In this document: positions 7,107 to 14,865 of the stretch, in pieces | Layout of the letters: every line of letters begins with the position of its first letter | How positions within the stretch are numbered: the first letter of the stretch is position 1 | Assembly (NCBI GenBank): GCA_044356835.1 | Contig: JBIKVK010000054.1 | Location: forward strand, 1 to 15,789 | DNA from: SYIM01 sp044356835 | GTDB lineage: Bacteria > Pseudomonadota > Gammaproteobacteria > Burkholderiales > Burkholderiaceae_E | DNA: 15,789 bases | Direction of reading: 5' to 3' | The notes under the pieces: model-generated | Seen by the model: the letters and a program-made list of their open reading frames with translations, nothing else | Database searches by the model: none | Told to the model about the DNA's origin: nothing | Position numbers and translations under genes: made by a program

Positions 7107-7616
7107 TCAGCGGCAGCTGCTGCAAACACCCGACACGCTGAGGGTTTGACGCTCGATTGAACAACTGCCCAACTCCGTCAGTACGGGCAGGACGGCAGGC
7201 AACACGGTAATACCTTTGCAGACTAAGCATCTGAAACGCACCCGCGCTTCGCCGTTCGTGCGTCGAAACACATAGCGCCGGATTCGATCCGTAGCGACCA
7301 CGACGCTGATCAACCCGCGTTCAGCCAGCGCTTCGAGCGATCGATAAATGGTCACCCGATCGGGCGCGCGGACACCCAGCGCCTCATGGACCTCGGCGGC
7401 ACTGAGCGGACCCTTGCGCCGCAGGAGCAGCTCCAAAATCGCAATACGGCCCGCGGTGACCCGCGTGGACGCCTCACGCAGCAGCTCCACGGCGCGGGAA
7501 CCCTCGGATTCCTGCGGAGGCGGTCCGAGTGCGCTCCCGACTCGATCCGCATGGGCACGGGCACGCCGGGCCAAAGGAGAGGCAGCCTTGGTTCGGGTCG
7601 GAACGAGGGTTTGCAT
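7107..7616 (-). CDS. Atypical Fur-family transcriptional regulator
   Basis: A 169-aa protein with a disordered N-terminus (1-40), the Fur-type winged helix (about 42-115: RVTAGRIAILELL, LSAAEVHEAL, DRVTIYRSLEAL, LISVV) and the C-terminal dimer domain. The structural zinc cysteines are all present (Cys130/Cys133 and Cys165/Cys168). The HHDH-type metal-sensing motif that normally precedes the first CxxC is replaced by Arg-Val-Arg-Phe (ARVRFRCLVC), and few histidines remain in the whole protein. So it has the Fur fold but probably does not sense Fe, Zn or Mn by the usual ligands. It is the second gene of a probable two-gene unit, 31 bases after the small ORF at 7648-7893. The ribosome binding site is weak and the start is uncertain. 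Confidence 0.85.
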   Translation of the reverse strand: MQTLVPTRTKAASPLARRARAHADRVGSALGPPPQESEGSRAVELLREASTRVTAGRIAILELLLRRKGPLSAAEVHEALGVRAPDRVTIYRSLEALAERGLISVVVATDRIRRYVFRRTNGEARVRFRCLVCKGITVLPAVLPVLTELGSCSIERQTLSVSGVCSSCR

Positions 7617-7647
7617 TGAAGAAGACGTCGCTGAACGCGCTCGCCGC

Positions 7648-7893
7648 TTAGTCGATCAGGACGGGAGCCGGAAGCGGTGAGACGACCCACCCGGCACGCG
7701 GGAGACTCCCCTGCCAACGTCGACGCTCGTCGTCGCTCAACCAGTCGGCCGGCGAAACCGACAGCGCCCCGCCTTCACCCGGCTCGAGACCAGCGCCAAA
7801 CCATGCGCGCAGCGACTCGACCGATACGAAGGTGCCATGGGGAAGGCTTTCGAGGAAATCCTGCACGAGCGCGGACTCCACCAAGAACGGCAA
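7648..7893 (-). CDS. Small protein of unknown function, upstream of the Fur-like gene
   Basis: An 81-aa reading frame I do not recognise. It is acidic, and it contains VSVESLRAWFGAG and SPADWLSDDERRRWQG, which read like a compact folded protein with conserved Trp residues rather than a random shadow. No signal peptide, membrane helix or cysteine is visible. The start is TTG 7893 without a good ribosome binding site; GTG five codons in is an alternative. It ends 31 bases before the Fur-like gene and probably shares its transcript. A plus-strand frame over the same bases is the upstream extension of fliS and is unlikely to be translated. Confidence 0.5.
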   Translation of the reverse strand: MPFLVESALVQDFLESLPHGTFVSVESLRAWFGAGLEPGEGGALSVSPADWLSDDERRRWQGSLPRAGWVVSPLPAPVLID

Positions 7894-7898
7894 GCCAA

Positions 7899-7904
7899 AT
7901 TATC
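7899..7904 (-). promoter_or_regulatory. Possible -10 box for the small ORF/Fur-like unit
   Basis: GATAAT on the minus strand, with TTGTAT 15 bases upstream as a possible -35 (spacing short). Transcription would start at about 7892, right at the proposed TTG start codon, so either the message is leaderless, the true start is further in, or this is chance. Confidence 0.3.
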
Positions 7905-7986
7905 AGAAGCGGCGGATTCATACAATGCTTTCGAAAACTGTTGTTTTCAACCTGCGGCTTCGGAGGCCGCCAAGCACCCGCGTCGT

Positions 7987-8013
7987 TAAAGTTTTTCCGC
8001 GCCGCTCCGATCT
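7987..8013 (+). promoter_or_regulatory. Sigma-28 (FliA) promoter of fliS
   Basis: TAAAGTTT (7987-7994) is an exact match to the sigma-28 -35 element. It is followed by 11 bases and TCCGATCT (8006-8013), which keeps the CCGAT core of the -10 consensus GCCGATAA. Spacing is ideal. Transcription would begin near 8020, about 34 bases before fliS, making fliS a late flagellar gene controlled by FliA/FlgM. Confidence 0.8.
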
Positions 8014-8053
8014 ATCGCTTGACGCCCAATCGCATCATCACGGAGCACCAGTC

Positions 8054-8464
8054 ATGAGAATGAGCAAGCGAGGCGCTAGCGCCTACGGTGAGGTCAAGTT
8101 GCAAGGCGACGTCGCCGAAAGCGACCGGGTTGGACTGATCCGGATGATGTTCGACGCCCTGATCGAGAGCTTGAATCTCGCGCAGGCGCACATCGAGCGC
8201 AAAGATCTGCAGGGCAAGTGGGACAGCATTTCCAGGGCGAGCCGCATTGTTCTGGGGCTTCAATCCGCGCTTGACCACGAGAAAGGCGGCGAATTGGCCG
8301 CCAATCTCGACGAACTGTACGGCTATGTGTCCCGCCGCCTGATCCATGCGAACGCCCACAACGACGTCGCAATCATCCAGGAAGTCCGCGGCCTGATGAC
8401 CGAAATCCGGGACGCCTGGAACCAGATTCAGCCGCCCGTCGACGTATCTCGGATGGCCGCCTGA
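8054..8464 (+). CDS. fliS: Flagellin export chaperone FliS
   Basis: A 136-aa, mainly helical cytoplasmic chaperone that binds the C-terminus of flagellin, prevents premature assembly and delivers it to the export gate. The order of conserved parts fits FliS: an N-terminal Tyr (SAYGEV), then LIRMMFDALIESLNLAQAHI, the central GLQSALDHEKGGELAANL and YGYVSRRLIHAN. The open frame extends 74 codons further left, but that part crosses the promoter. ATG 8054 is chosen because GGAG sits 8 bases upstream and the length then matches the family (about 130 aa). It stands alone, without fliC or fliD next to it, driven by its own sigma-28 promoter, and is convergent with fliJ. Confidence 0.92.
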   Translation: MRMSKRGASAYGEVKLQGDVAESDRVGLIRMMFDALIESLNLAQAHIERKDLQGKWDSISRASRIVLGLQSALDHEKGGELAANLDELYGYVSRRLIHANAHNDVAIIQEVRGLMTEIRDAWNQIQPPVDVSRMAA

Positions 8465-8485
8465 CCCGCGGGGCTTTTAGGGCTC

Positions 8486-8505
8486 GGGGTGAGCTTCGTC
8501 ACCCC
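8486..8505. terminator. Bidirectional hairpin between fliS and fliJ
   Basis: GGGGTGA and TCACCCC form a perfect 7-bp stem with a 6-base loop containing TTCG, placed between the two convergent stop codons. No clear T-run follows on the plus strand; on the minus strand the bases after the stem are only weakly T-rich. It may stop transcripts from both sides or protect their ends. Confidence 0.45.
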
Positions 8506-8510
8506 CACCG

Positions 8511-8960
8511 CTAGTCGCCACGTCGGCTCGCGACGAATCGGCCAATTGCAAATTCTTCGAGAGCACGGGCCTCGGCGTGTTCTTCCCGCTCCTGTTCGAT
8601 CGCGTGTTCACGCTCGAGGAGGGTTTCGTACTTGCCCCGGGTCTGCTCGCAACGCAACAAGTCTCTCCGGGCGGCGGAGACGACCAGGCGGGCCGCATCC
8701 AGATCTGCGCCCACCCTTTGCATCAGGGTCCCGATCTGGGCCAAAAAGCTCCGGTACGCGACACTTCGGCTGATGGCCTGGGCCTGACCTTGGGCAACTG
8801 CCATCCTGGCCTGATATTCATCGCGCATGCCGGCCAGGCGCTCCAGCTGAGACTCCAACTGTCGCACCCTGTCGGAGGCCCGCGCGAGCCCTTCTCGGGC
8901 CTGCTCGACCTCCTTCTCGCTTCGATCCTGTAGCGCCTCCCAGCAACGCGCTCGATTCAC
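8511..8960 (-). CDS. fliJ: Flagellar export protein FliJ
   Basis: A 149-aa protein that is nearly all coiled coil, rich in Arg, Glu, Gln and Ala with heptad-like spacing, matching FliJ, the stalk of the flagellar export ATPase complex that works with FliI and FlhA. Length is as expected (about 147). The start is GTG 8960, supported by AAGGAG 7 bases upstream. It is the last gene of the fliE-J operon, 31 bases after fliI. The fliK and fliL genes that follow fliJ in many relatives are absent here. Confidence 0.88.
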   Translation of the reverse strand: MNRARCWEALQDRSEKEVEQAREGLARASDRVRQLESQLERLAGMRDEYQARMAVAQGQAQAISRSVAYRSFLAQIGTLMQRVGADLDAARLVVSAARRDLLRCEQTRGKYETLLEREHAIEQEREEHAEARALEEFAIGRFVASRRGD

Positions 8961-8991
8961 GGCCCTGCTCCTTGGTGATTTGAACCCTGAT

Positions 8992-10314
8992 TCAACCCAT
9001 CAGCCGCTGCAACGCCTGTTGCGTCTGTGCATAATCGGCGGCGATATGCATGTCCTGCCTGAGAAACTGCTCGAGCGCTGGCCGCATCCGGATCGCCTCG
9101 TCAAGCTCTGCATTCGTGCCCGCTTCATAGGCCCCCACCTGGATGAGGTCGGCGTTTTGCTGATACAAAGTCCACAGACGGCGGAATCGGTTGGCCTGCT
9201 GAAGCTCGGCTCTGGACAGAAGGTTCTGAGCGACCCTCGAAACCGAGCCCGCGAGGTCGATGGCCGGATAGTGCGCCGCATCGGCCAACGCTCTCGACAG
9301 CATCACTTGTCCGTCCAATGAGGCACGCGCGATGTCCACGATGGGATCGGATCGGTCGTCACCCTCCGCAAGCACTGTGTAGATCGCGGTGATCGATCCA
9401 TGCCCCCCGCGCCCCACGCCCGCCCGCTCGATGAGGTTGGGCAACAGGCTGAAGACCGAAGGCGGGTAACCCTTGGACGTCGGCGGCTCACCGATCGCCA
9501 GCCCAATTTCCCGCTGGGCGTGAGCGACCCGGGTCAGACTGTCGAGCAGCAGCAACACATGACGCCCCGCGTCTCGGTGATATTCGGCAATCACATGGGC
9601 GAGGTGCGCCGCCTTCAGCCGCTGCACAGCCGAGACATTCGCCGGGGCCGCAACGACCACCGATCTCGCCAAACCCTCAGGGCCCAACGATTCGGTAATG
9701 AATTCCTGGACTTCTCGGCCCCGCTCACCCACCAGCCCGATCACAACCACATCGGCATTGGTAAAACGGGTCATCATCCCGAGCAGGACGCTTTTTCCTA
9801 CGCCCGATCCAGCCACCAGACCAATCCGTTGCCCTCGGCCCATGGTCAGCAGACCATTGATGGCCCGCACACCGGTATCGATGACATCTCGGATGGGGCC
9901 GCGCTCCATCGGATTCAAGACCATTCCTTGCAAACCGACCGGATCCAGGCACTCGGGCGCGGGCTTGCCGTCCAGAGGGCGGCACAAGCCGTCGACCACG
10001 CGCCCGAGCAACGCGTCTCCGAGCATGACCACCGACGCATTACCCTCGACGCGCACGGCTGCGCCCGGCGCGGCACCCACGGCATCGTTGAAGGGCATCA
10101 GAAACAGGGTTTCGTCATGAAACCCCACCACTTCGGCCTCGATCTTCTGACCATTCACGCCGTCGACAACACAACGCGCGCCGACGGGCGCCATGATGCC
10201 GCGGGCCTCGAGGGTCAGGCCCACCACCCGCGCAAGGGTCCCGCGACGTTGCACTGCCGGAGCCCGCGCGGTCTCGGTCAATCGGTTGACCTCCGCATCA
10301 AAATCAGCCCACAT
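8992..10314 (-). CDS. fliI: Flagellum-specific export ATPase FliI
   Basis: A 440-aa ATPase of the F1-beta-like type III secretion family, which hydrolyses ATP at the export gate to help unload substrates. Walker A is AGSGVGKS (168-175), Walker B is LLLLD followed by SLTR (254-262), and the catalytic Glu is in GERGRE (near 197). A beta-barrel N-terminal domain (about 20-95) and a helical C-terminal domain are present. GTG 10341 gives a 9-residue longer product; I chose ATG 10314 because AAGGGG lies 9 bases upstream and the overlap with fliH is then only 11 bases, suggesting coupled translation. No key residue appears missing. Confidence 0.96.
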   Translation of the reverse strand: MWADFDAEVNRLTETARAPAVQRRGTLARVVGLTLEARGIMAPVGARCVVDGVNGQKIEAEVVGFHDETLFLMPFNDAVGAAPGAAVRVEGNASVVMLGDALLGRVVDGLCRPLDGKPAPECLDPVGLQGMVLNPMERGPIRDVIDTGVRAINGLLTMGRGQRIGLVAGSGVGKSVLLGMMTRFTNADVVVIGLVGERGREVQEFITESLGPEGLARSVVVAAPANVSAVQRLKAAHLAHVIAEYHRDAGRHVLLLLDSLTRVAHAQREIGLAIGEPPTSKGYPPSVFSLLPNLIERAGVGRGGHGSITAIYTVLAEGDDRSDPIVDIARASLDGQVMLSRALADAAHYPAIDLAGSVSRVAQNLLSRAELQQANRFRRLWTLYQQNADLIQVGAYEAGTNAELDEAIRMRPALEQFLRQDMHIAADYAQTQQALQRLMG

Positions 10315-11512
10315 CCGAGATATCCCCTTCCGCGAAGCCACGTGCCCTCAGTTGGCCCAGCCTCGGCATTTGCTGGGCTGCACCTTCGCCCAACACCCGC
10401 GTTGCAAGCACCGAAAGGCGGTGCTCGAGCATGTCCTCGATCACGGTATCGCCGGCCGAGAGACGTACGCTCCCTGGGCCGATCGACGGATCGGATCTCA
10501 GTTCGACCCGATCGAGCGCAATGGCGGGGCGTCGCACCCAACGCTCCAGATCATCGGGATGCAGGCTCAGGGTGAGGTGATCTCCGGGGGTGCGATCGAT
10601 CTCGGCGAGACAGGTCTCAATAAGCCGGCCGATCGCATCGGAAGACTGACTCAGCTCTCCCCGCACGAGCTCGATCGCCAGATGGGTTGCGAGTTTGCGC
10701 ACCGGCGCATAGAGCGCAATCGGATCCGTTGCCGCATCCTTGATCGAGCGAATCAGCTGAGCGAGCGCTTCTCGCTCGTCTGCAAGCTCGGCCTCGAGGG
10801 CCGCACGGGTCTCCGCCGACCCTCGTTCAATGCCGGCCTGATGGGCCTCAGCCCAGACCGACTCGCGAATCTCGGCGCGAGCAGCCTCGAGCTCGGCAAG
10901 ATGGTCGGACTCACGGATCATGGGCACAGGGGGACCGACGAAGAGGTCTTCAGGCGGAGGTGCGGGCGCCTGAGGCTCAGAGGCAGCCAACGCGTCCCCG
11001 AGATCCGAGCCCGCCGGATCGAGGACTTCAGAGTCAGCGGGAAAGGACGGAGACTTGGGCTCGTCGACCCAATCGATATCGTCCGAATCGGCCGCCTCCT
11101 GCGTCGCGCCATCGAACGTCCTAAGGTCGCCCTCGGCTGGATCAAGCGGATCATCCTGGACGGAATCATGATCCTCAATTGGATCGGGCTCGAACTCGAA
11201 GCCATCCGATGAATCCAACGGGATCGCTTCGATCTTGGGTACCCCGGTGAGGTATTCCATCGACAGGAACTCAAAGGGCTTTGCGCCCTGATCACGAGCC
11301 TTCGGAGCATGGCCGACGTCCTCGGCCTCGACATCCGTCTCCCGAAAGAGCTCGGGAGCTGCTCGCCCCTCCGAGTCTGCGCGAACAGCCTGATCGGACG
11401 GGGTCGCGGCAGAGCCGGAGGTCAGTGCATCCGGCTCCCACGGCAAGGATTGACCCGACCGGTGGCCCGATGGAGAGCGCTCACGCAGCGGCCGAAAATG
11501 CCCGGGACTCAC
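10304..11512 (-). CDS. fliH: Flagellar assembly protein FliH, with long acidic N-terminal region
   Basis: FliH is the peripheral stator-like subunit that binds and restrains FliI at the export apparatus. The C-terminal 200 residues show the family features: a coiled coil rich in Ala, Glu and Arg (about 215-265), then ATHLAIELVRGELSQ and the LSLHPDDLERW region. At 402 aa it is much longer than E. coli FliH (235). The excess is an N-terminal, probably disordered region, with many Asp, Glu, Pro and Ser between about 90 and 205. GTG 11512 starts 14 bases after the fliG stop and is the best fit for operon spacing, but has no good ribosome binding site; an internal Met (MEYLTG) is an alternative. 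Confidence 0.85.
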   Translation of the reverse strand: MSPGHFRPLRERSPSGHRSGQSLPWEPDALTSGSAATPSDQAVRADSEGRAAPELFRETDVEAEDVGHAPKARDQGAKPFEFLSMEYLTGVPKIEAIPLDSSDGFEFEPDPIEDHDSVQDDPLDPAEGDLRTFDGATQEAADSDDIDWVDEPKSPSFPADSEVLDPAGSDLGDALAASEPQAPAPPPEDLFVGPPVPMIRESDHLAELEAARAEIRESVWAEAHQAGIERGSAETRAALEAELADEREALAQLIRSIKDAATDPIALYAPVRKLATHLAIELVRGELSQSSDAIGRLIETCLAEIDRTPGDHLTLSLHPDDLERWVRRPAIALDRVELRSDPSIGPGSVRLSAGDTVIEDMLEHRLSVLATRVLGEGAAQQMPRLGQLRARGFAEGDISDVG

Positions 11513-11526
11513 GATGAAGGCCCGGA

Positions 11527-12723
11527 TCAGACAAAGTCATCGCCGCGCCCGGCGAGCACCAGCTCACCGGCATCGGCCAATTTGCGGGCAATCCGCATGC
11601 AGGACTTCTGAGCCTCCTCGACGTCGGTGATTCGAAGCGGCCCCTTGGCTTCCATGTCGTCAATGAACATGACCCGCGCTCGCGAGGACATGTTGTCGAA
11701 AAATTTGGTCTTGACCGCCTCGTCCGCGCCCTTCAATGCTGTCATCAGCATGTCGGGTTCAACGTTGCGCATCAGAGTCTGGATGCTGCGGTTGTCCACG
11801 TTGACCAGATTGTCGAAGGTGAACATGTTGTCCTGAATCCGCTGAGTGAGATCGGGATCGATCGTCGACATCTCGCTCATCACCTTGGATTCGATGTCCA
11901 CCTTCACAAAGTTCATGATCTTGGCGGCGGTCTTCACCCCTCCAAAACTCGATGATTTGGCCGACGAGTTGTTGGAGAACTGCTTCTTCATGATCTGCTC
12001 AAGCTCCTGCATGGCTGCAGGTTGCACCGTCTCGAGCGCGCCCACCCGTTGAACGATTTCGGCGCGTGCCTCGGCGGGCAAGAAATTCAGCACATCAGCC
12101 GCGACGTCGTATTCAAGGACCGACAAGATGATGGCGATCACCTGGGGATGCTCGGCCCGAATCATCTCGGCGATCGACCGGGCATCCATCCAGGCCAGAA
12201 TCTCGAGGCCCCGGCTGGCCGAGCCGGGCATGATGCGACCCAACACCGAGGCCGCTTTGTCTTCCCCCAGCGCCCGCTTCAACACGTTTTCAACATAATC
12301 GGACGAACCCAGGCCCAGCGTAGTCTGTCGCTTGATGGTCGCAATGAATTCATCGAGCACCAGCGCGACCGCCTCCTGCGAAAGATCGGCCACGGCGACC
12401 ATTGCCCCCCCAAGCGCTTGCACTTCTTTGGGGTTGAGATAGCGGATGATGTCGGCCGCCTGCTGCTCGCCCAACAGCAGCATCATCACGGCGGCCCGCT
12501 CGGTCGTTGTCAGCTTTTCGACCTCCGCCCGAACCGCCTCGGAGTACACGGGCCCGCGCGGCGCGGGCAGTGAAGGAGCGTCCACCTTCGCGGCGGCCGC
12601 ATCTTTCCCAGCCTCTTTCGCCTTTGGATCAGCCTTCTTGTCAGCCGCCTTGTCTGCACCCTTGGCGGCATCCTTCTCGCCGCCCTTGGCGCCTTTTTCC
12701 GCTTTGCTCTTGTCGTCAGCCAT
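11527..12723 (-). CDS. fliG: Flagellar motor switch protein FliG, with N-terminal Lys/Ala/Asp extension
   Basis: FliG sits on the MS ring and takes up torque from the stator. Visible parts (398 aa) are the N-terminal FliF-binding domain (about 62-150), the middle domain with the EHPQ motif (191-194), the Gly-Gly hinge (261-262) and the C-terminal torque domain with the conserved charged helix (SSRARVMFIDDMEAKGPLRITDVEEAQ region, about 346-372). Typical FliG is about 335 aa; here residues 1-48 are an added low-complexity tail dominated by Lys, Ala, Asp and Glu (roughly 13 Lys against 11 acidic residues). It starts 41 bases after fliF. The ATG has a weak ribosome binding site. Confidence 0.96.
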   Translation of the reverse strand: MADDKSKAEKGAKGGEKDAAKGADKAADKKADPKAKEAGKDAAAAKVDAPSLPAPRGPVYSEAVRAEVEKLTTTERAAVMMLLLGEQQAADIIRYLNPKEVQALGGAMVAVADLSQEAVALVLDEFIATIKRQTTLGLGSSDYVENVLKRALGEDKAASVLGRIMPGSASRGLEILAWMDARSIAEMIRAEHPQVIAIILSVLEYDVAADVLNFLPAEARAEIVQRVGALETVQPAAMQELEQIMKKQFSNNSSAKSSSFGGVKTAAKIMNFVKVDIESKVMSEMSTIDPDLTQRIQDNMFTFDNLVNVDNRSIQTLMRNVEPDMLMTALKGADEAVKTKFFDNMSSRARVMFIDDMEAKGPLRITDVEEAQKSCMRIARKLADAGELVLAGRGDDFV

Positions 12724-12764
12724 CTCGGGGGCCCTGGATCAAATGGGTTTCTGTATACGAGGCT

Positions 12765-14840
12765 TCAAAGCTTGACCATATTCTTCAACACGCTGGCAAC
12801 GCGCCCTGAATCCTCTGCGACCAGCATTCGGATGATGGCCACCTTGTCATCGTAGGTGTTGGCAGTGTCGAGCAGATCAGCGGAAATCGCCGACTTCTTC
12901 GGTTTGAGCTTGGCCTTGATGGACTCGAGCGTCTCGCCCTCGCCCAGCCTGATCATGCCCTCCTCGAGTTCCTCTTCTTCGTCTTCGTCCTCGGACTTGT
13001 CCTTGCCATCGGCCTTGGCCTCATCGCCCTTGCCATCGGCCTTGTCGCCATCCGCCTTGGTGCCGTCCGGCTTGGTTCCGTCCGCAGGTGCCGGCAGCTG
13101 TCCTGCAGCCGCGGCGCCCGCGCCGGTCAGCGCAGCCACTGCGGCCGGATTAGCCCCCGGAGGCATGAGCCGGGGGTCATCCGGCGCCAGCTTGGACGGC
13201 TGGGGCAGGAACGCCTTCATGACCGGGCGGACCACGAAGAGCAGAATGGAAATGAACACCAGCGCTGCGAGGCCGCTCTTGATCGCACCGATCAAGGTCT
13301 CGCTCTCGTACCAGGCGACCGGGGGCCCTGCCGCCGCAATCGGCTCAAACTTGGCGGGAACCAAGGTGACCACGTCACCTCTCTCGTTATCGAATCCGAT
13401 CGCACCCCGAACCAAATTGCTCAGGCGCTCGACGTCTGCATCGGAGTATCGGCCAGCAGCACCCTCCTGCCCGCCCGCCTGTGGATCGTGAATGACCACG
13501 GCGACCGAGACCCGCTCGATTCGGCCGAGGGGGTTTTTGACATGGCGGACCGTTCGGTCGATCTCGAAATTGCGCGTGCTGCGCTTGCTGAAGGTGCCGC
13601 CGCTGGGCGTGGGCTCCGGCGTAGCCCCGGTCTGAGTCGAAAAATTGGCATCCGGCGGAGGCTGATTGGACAAGGCCCCCGGAATACCGATCGCGTCAGG
13701 TCTGAAGCTGCGTTCCTCGGCGAGCACCTCGGAACGCGCCTTGGGACCTTCTTTGTTACGGTCGAAATCCTCGATCGTGGTTTCCTGCTGGGTGAAATCC
13801 ATACGGATATCGACCTGGGCACGCAAGTTGGACTCACCCACCACCGGTGAAAGGATCTGCATCACACGGGTACGGTACTCGCGCTCGACCTGACGCTTGT
13901 GCTGAAGCTGCGCAGAGGTCAGCCCCATCGCGGCTTCGCCCGGAGCATCGGTGATCAGATTGCCCTCATCGTCCACCACGGAAACATTCTCACCCGGCAG
14001 ATAGGGCACGCTTGCCGCAACCAGCTGGACAATGGCCCGAACCTGCGCGGGTGAGACCATACGTCCCTGGTGGGGGGTGACCACGACCGAGGCTTTGGGA
14101 GCGATCCGTTCACGAATAAAGGGGCTCTGCCTCGGTACAGCCAGGTGTACTCGGGCCGCCTTGATCGTCGTGATGGTCATGATGCTGCGAGCCAGCTCTT
14201 GCTCGATCGCGGCGGTGTAGCGGACCTGCTCCATGAACTGACTGCTCGTCATGGAGTTCTGGTCCTTGAGCATGTCCAACCCGCCGGCCACGGCACCCTT
14301 GGGCAAACCTTGCGACGCGAGAAGCATCCGTGCCTCGTGGTAGCGGGCGGCGGGAACCTCCAGCGTGCCGTTGTCCTTGTTCACCCGCACATCGAACCGA
14401 CCGGTCTTAAGGGCCTCCAGGGCCGCCTGGCGATCCACTTCGCTCACCCCGGGGAGCAGCTGTCGCCACGGAGGCGCCTGCATCCAGAGGTAGAGCGCGC
14501 CGAAGATCATGATGACGAGCAGCGCAAGAATGGCCGGAAAAGCTCGCCGGACCGCAGGCTGGCGCCATAGATCACGCATGCTGGCCATACCGCCCAGCGG
14601 CAGCATGCCGGGAAGCCGTCCGAGGAAACCACTTGCGCTGGCCACCGCCGAGCCCGGGCCCTGAAGGGCCACGGCGCCTCCGGTCTGAGTCCGGACGCCA
14701 CCGGTGGTCAGGGCACCCGAGGCTGCTCCCGCCTGGGCAGGTACACCCGGCGTCACTGCGGCCGATGCGGTCTGCGCGGGAGCTGCAGAGGCTTCACCCG
14801 GCCGTCCGGCCTGGGGAGCTGAGGGATTCGATGTTGCCAT
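12765..14840 (-). CDS. fliF: Flagellar MS-ring protein FliF, extended
   Basis: FliF builds the MS ring in the inner membrane, the base for flagellar assembly. The protein has a first transmembrane helix at about 100-120, the ring-building domains (130-310, including NKDNGTLEVPAARYHEAR and ARVHLAVPRQSPF), a beta-collar region (320-500), a second transmembrane helix at about 519-540, and the C-terminal FliG-binding segment (about 640-691). At 691 aa it exceeds the usual 550-570. About 85 extra residues rich in Ala, Gly, Pro and Thr lie before the first helix, and a low-complexity linker (586-628) of Asp-Gly-Lys repeats ends in a run of about a dozen acidic residues just before the FliG-binding tail. 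It lies 25 bases after fliE; an AAGG sits 13-14 bases upstream of the start, too far to be a strong site. Confidence 0.96.
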   Translation of the reverse strand: MATSNPSAPQAGRPGEASAAPAQTASAAVTPGVPAQAGAASGALTTGGVRTQTGGAVALQGPGSAVASASGFLGRLPGMLPLGGMASMRDLWRQPAVRRAFPAILALLVIMIFGALYLWMQAPPWRQLLPGVSEVDRQAALEALKTGRFDVRVNKDNGTLEVPAARYHEARMLLASQGLPKGAVAGGLDMLKDQNSMTSSQFMEQVRYTAAIEQELARSIMTITTIKAARVHLAVPRQSPFIRERIAPKASVVVTPHQGRMVSPAQVRAIVQLVAASVPYLPGENVSVVDDEGNLITDAPGEAAMGLTSAQLQHKRQVEREYRTRVMQILSPVVGESNLRAQVDIRMDFTQQETTIEDFDRNKEGPKARSEVLAEERSFRPDAIGIPGALSNQPPPDANFSTQTGATPEPTPSGGTFSKRSTRNFEIDRTVRHVKNPLGRIERVSVAVVIHDPQAGGQEGAAGRYSDADVERLSNLVRGAIGFDNERGDVVTLVPAKFEPIAAAGPPVAWYESETLIGAIKSGLAALVFISILLFVVRPVMKAFLPQPSKLAPDDPRLMPPGANPAAVAALTGAGAAAAGQLPAPADGTKPDGTKADGDKADGKGDEAKADGKDKSEDEDEEEELEEGMIRLGEGETLESIKAKLKPKKSAISADLLDTANTYDDKVAIIRMLVAEDSGRVASVLKNMVKL
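13001..13060. repeat. Short direct repeats inside fliF
   Basis: A 17-base unit (CCTTGCCATCGGCCTTG) occurs exactly at 13001-13017 and 13028-13044, a distance of 27 bases or nine codons. A third, degenerate copy follows to about 13060. On the minus strand these encode the Lys-Ala-Asp-Gly-Lys repeats of the FliF linker, so copy number could change without a frameshift. Confidence 0.7.
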
Positions 14841-14865
14841 GCTTGAAGTCTCGCCTTAAGGTCAA

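Noticed and set aside
7832..8053. 74-codon N-terminal extension of fliS
   Set aside because: It spans the sigma-28 promoter and lacks similarity to FliS; ATG 8054 has a ribosome binding site and gives the family length.
9400..10575. 391-codon plus-strand open frame opposite fliI/fliH
   Set aside because: It is an antisense shadow of two clear flagellar genes in GC-rich DNA; its product is His/Arg/Pro-rich with no recognisable domain.
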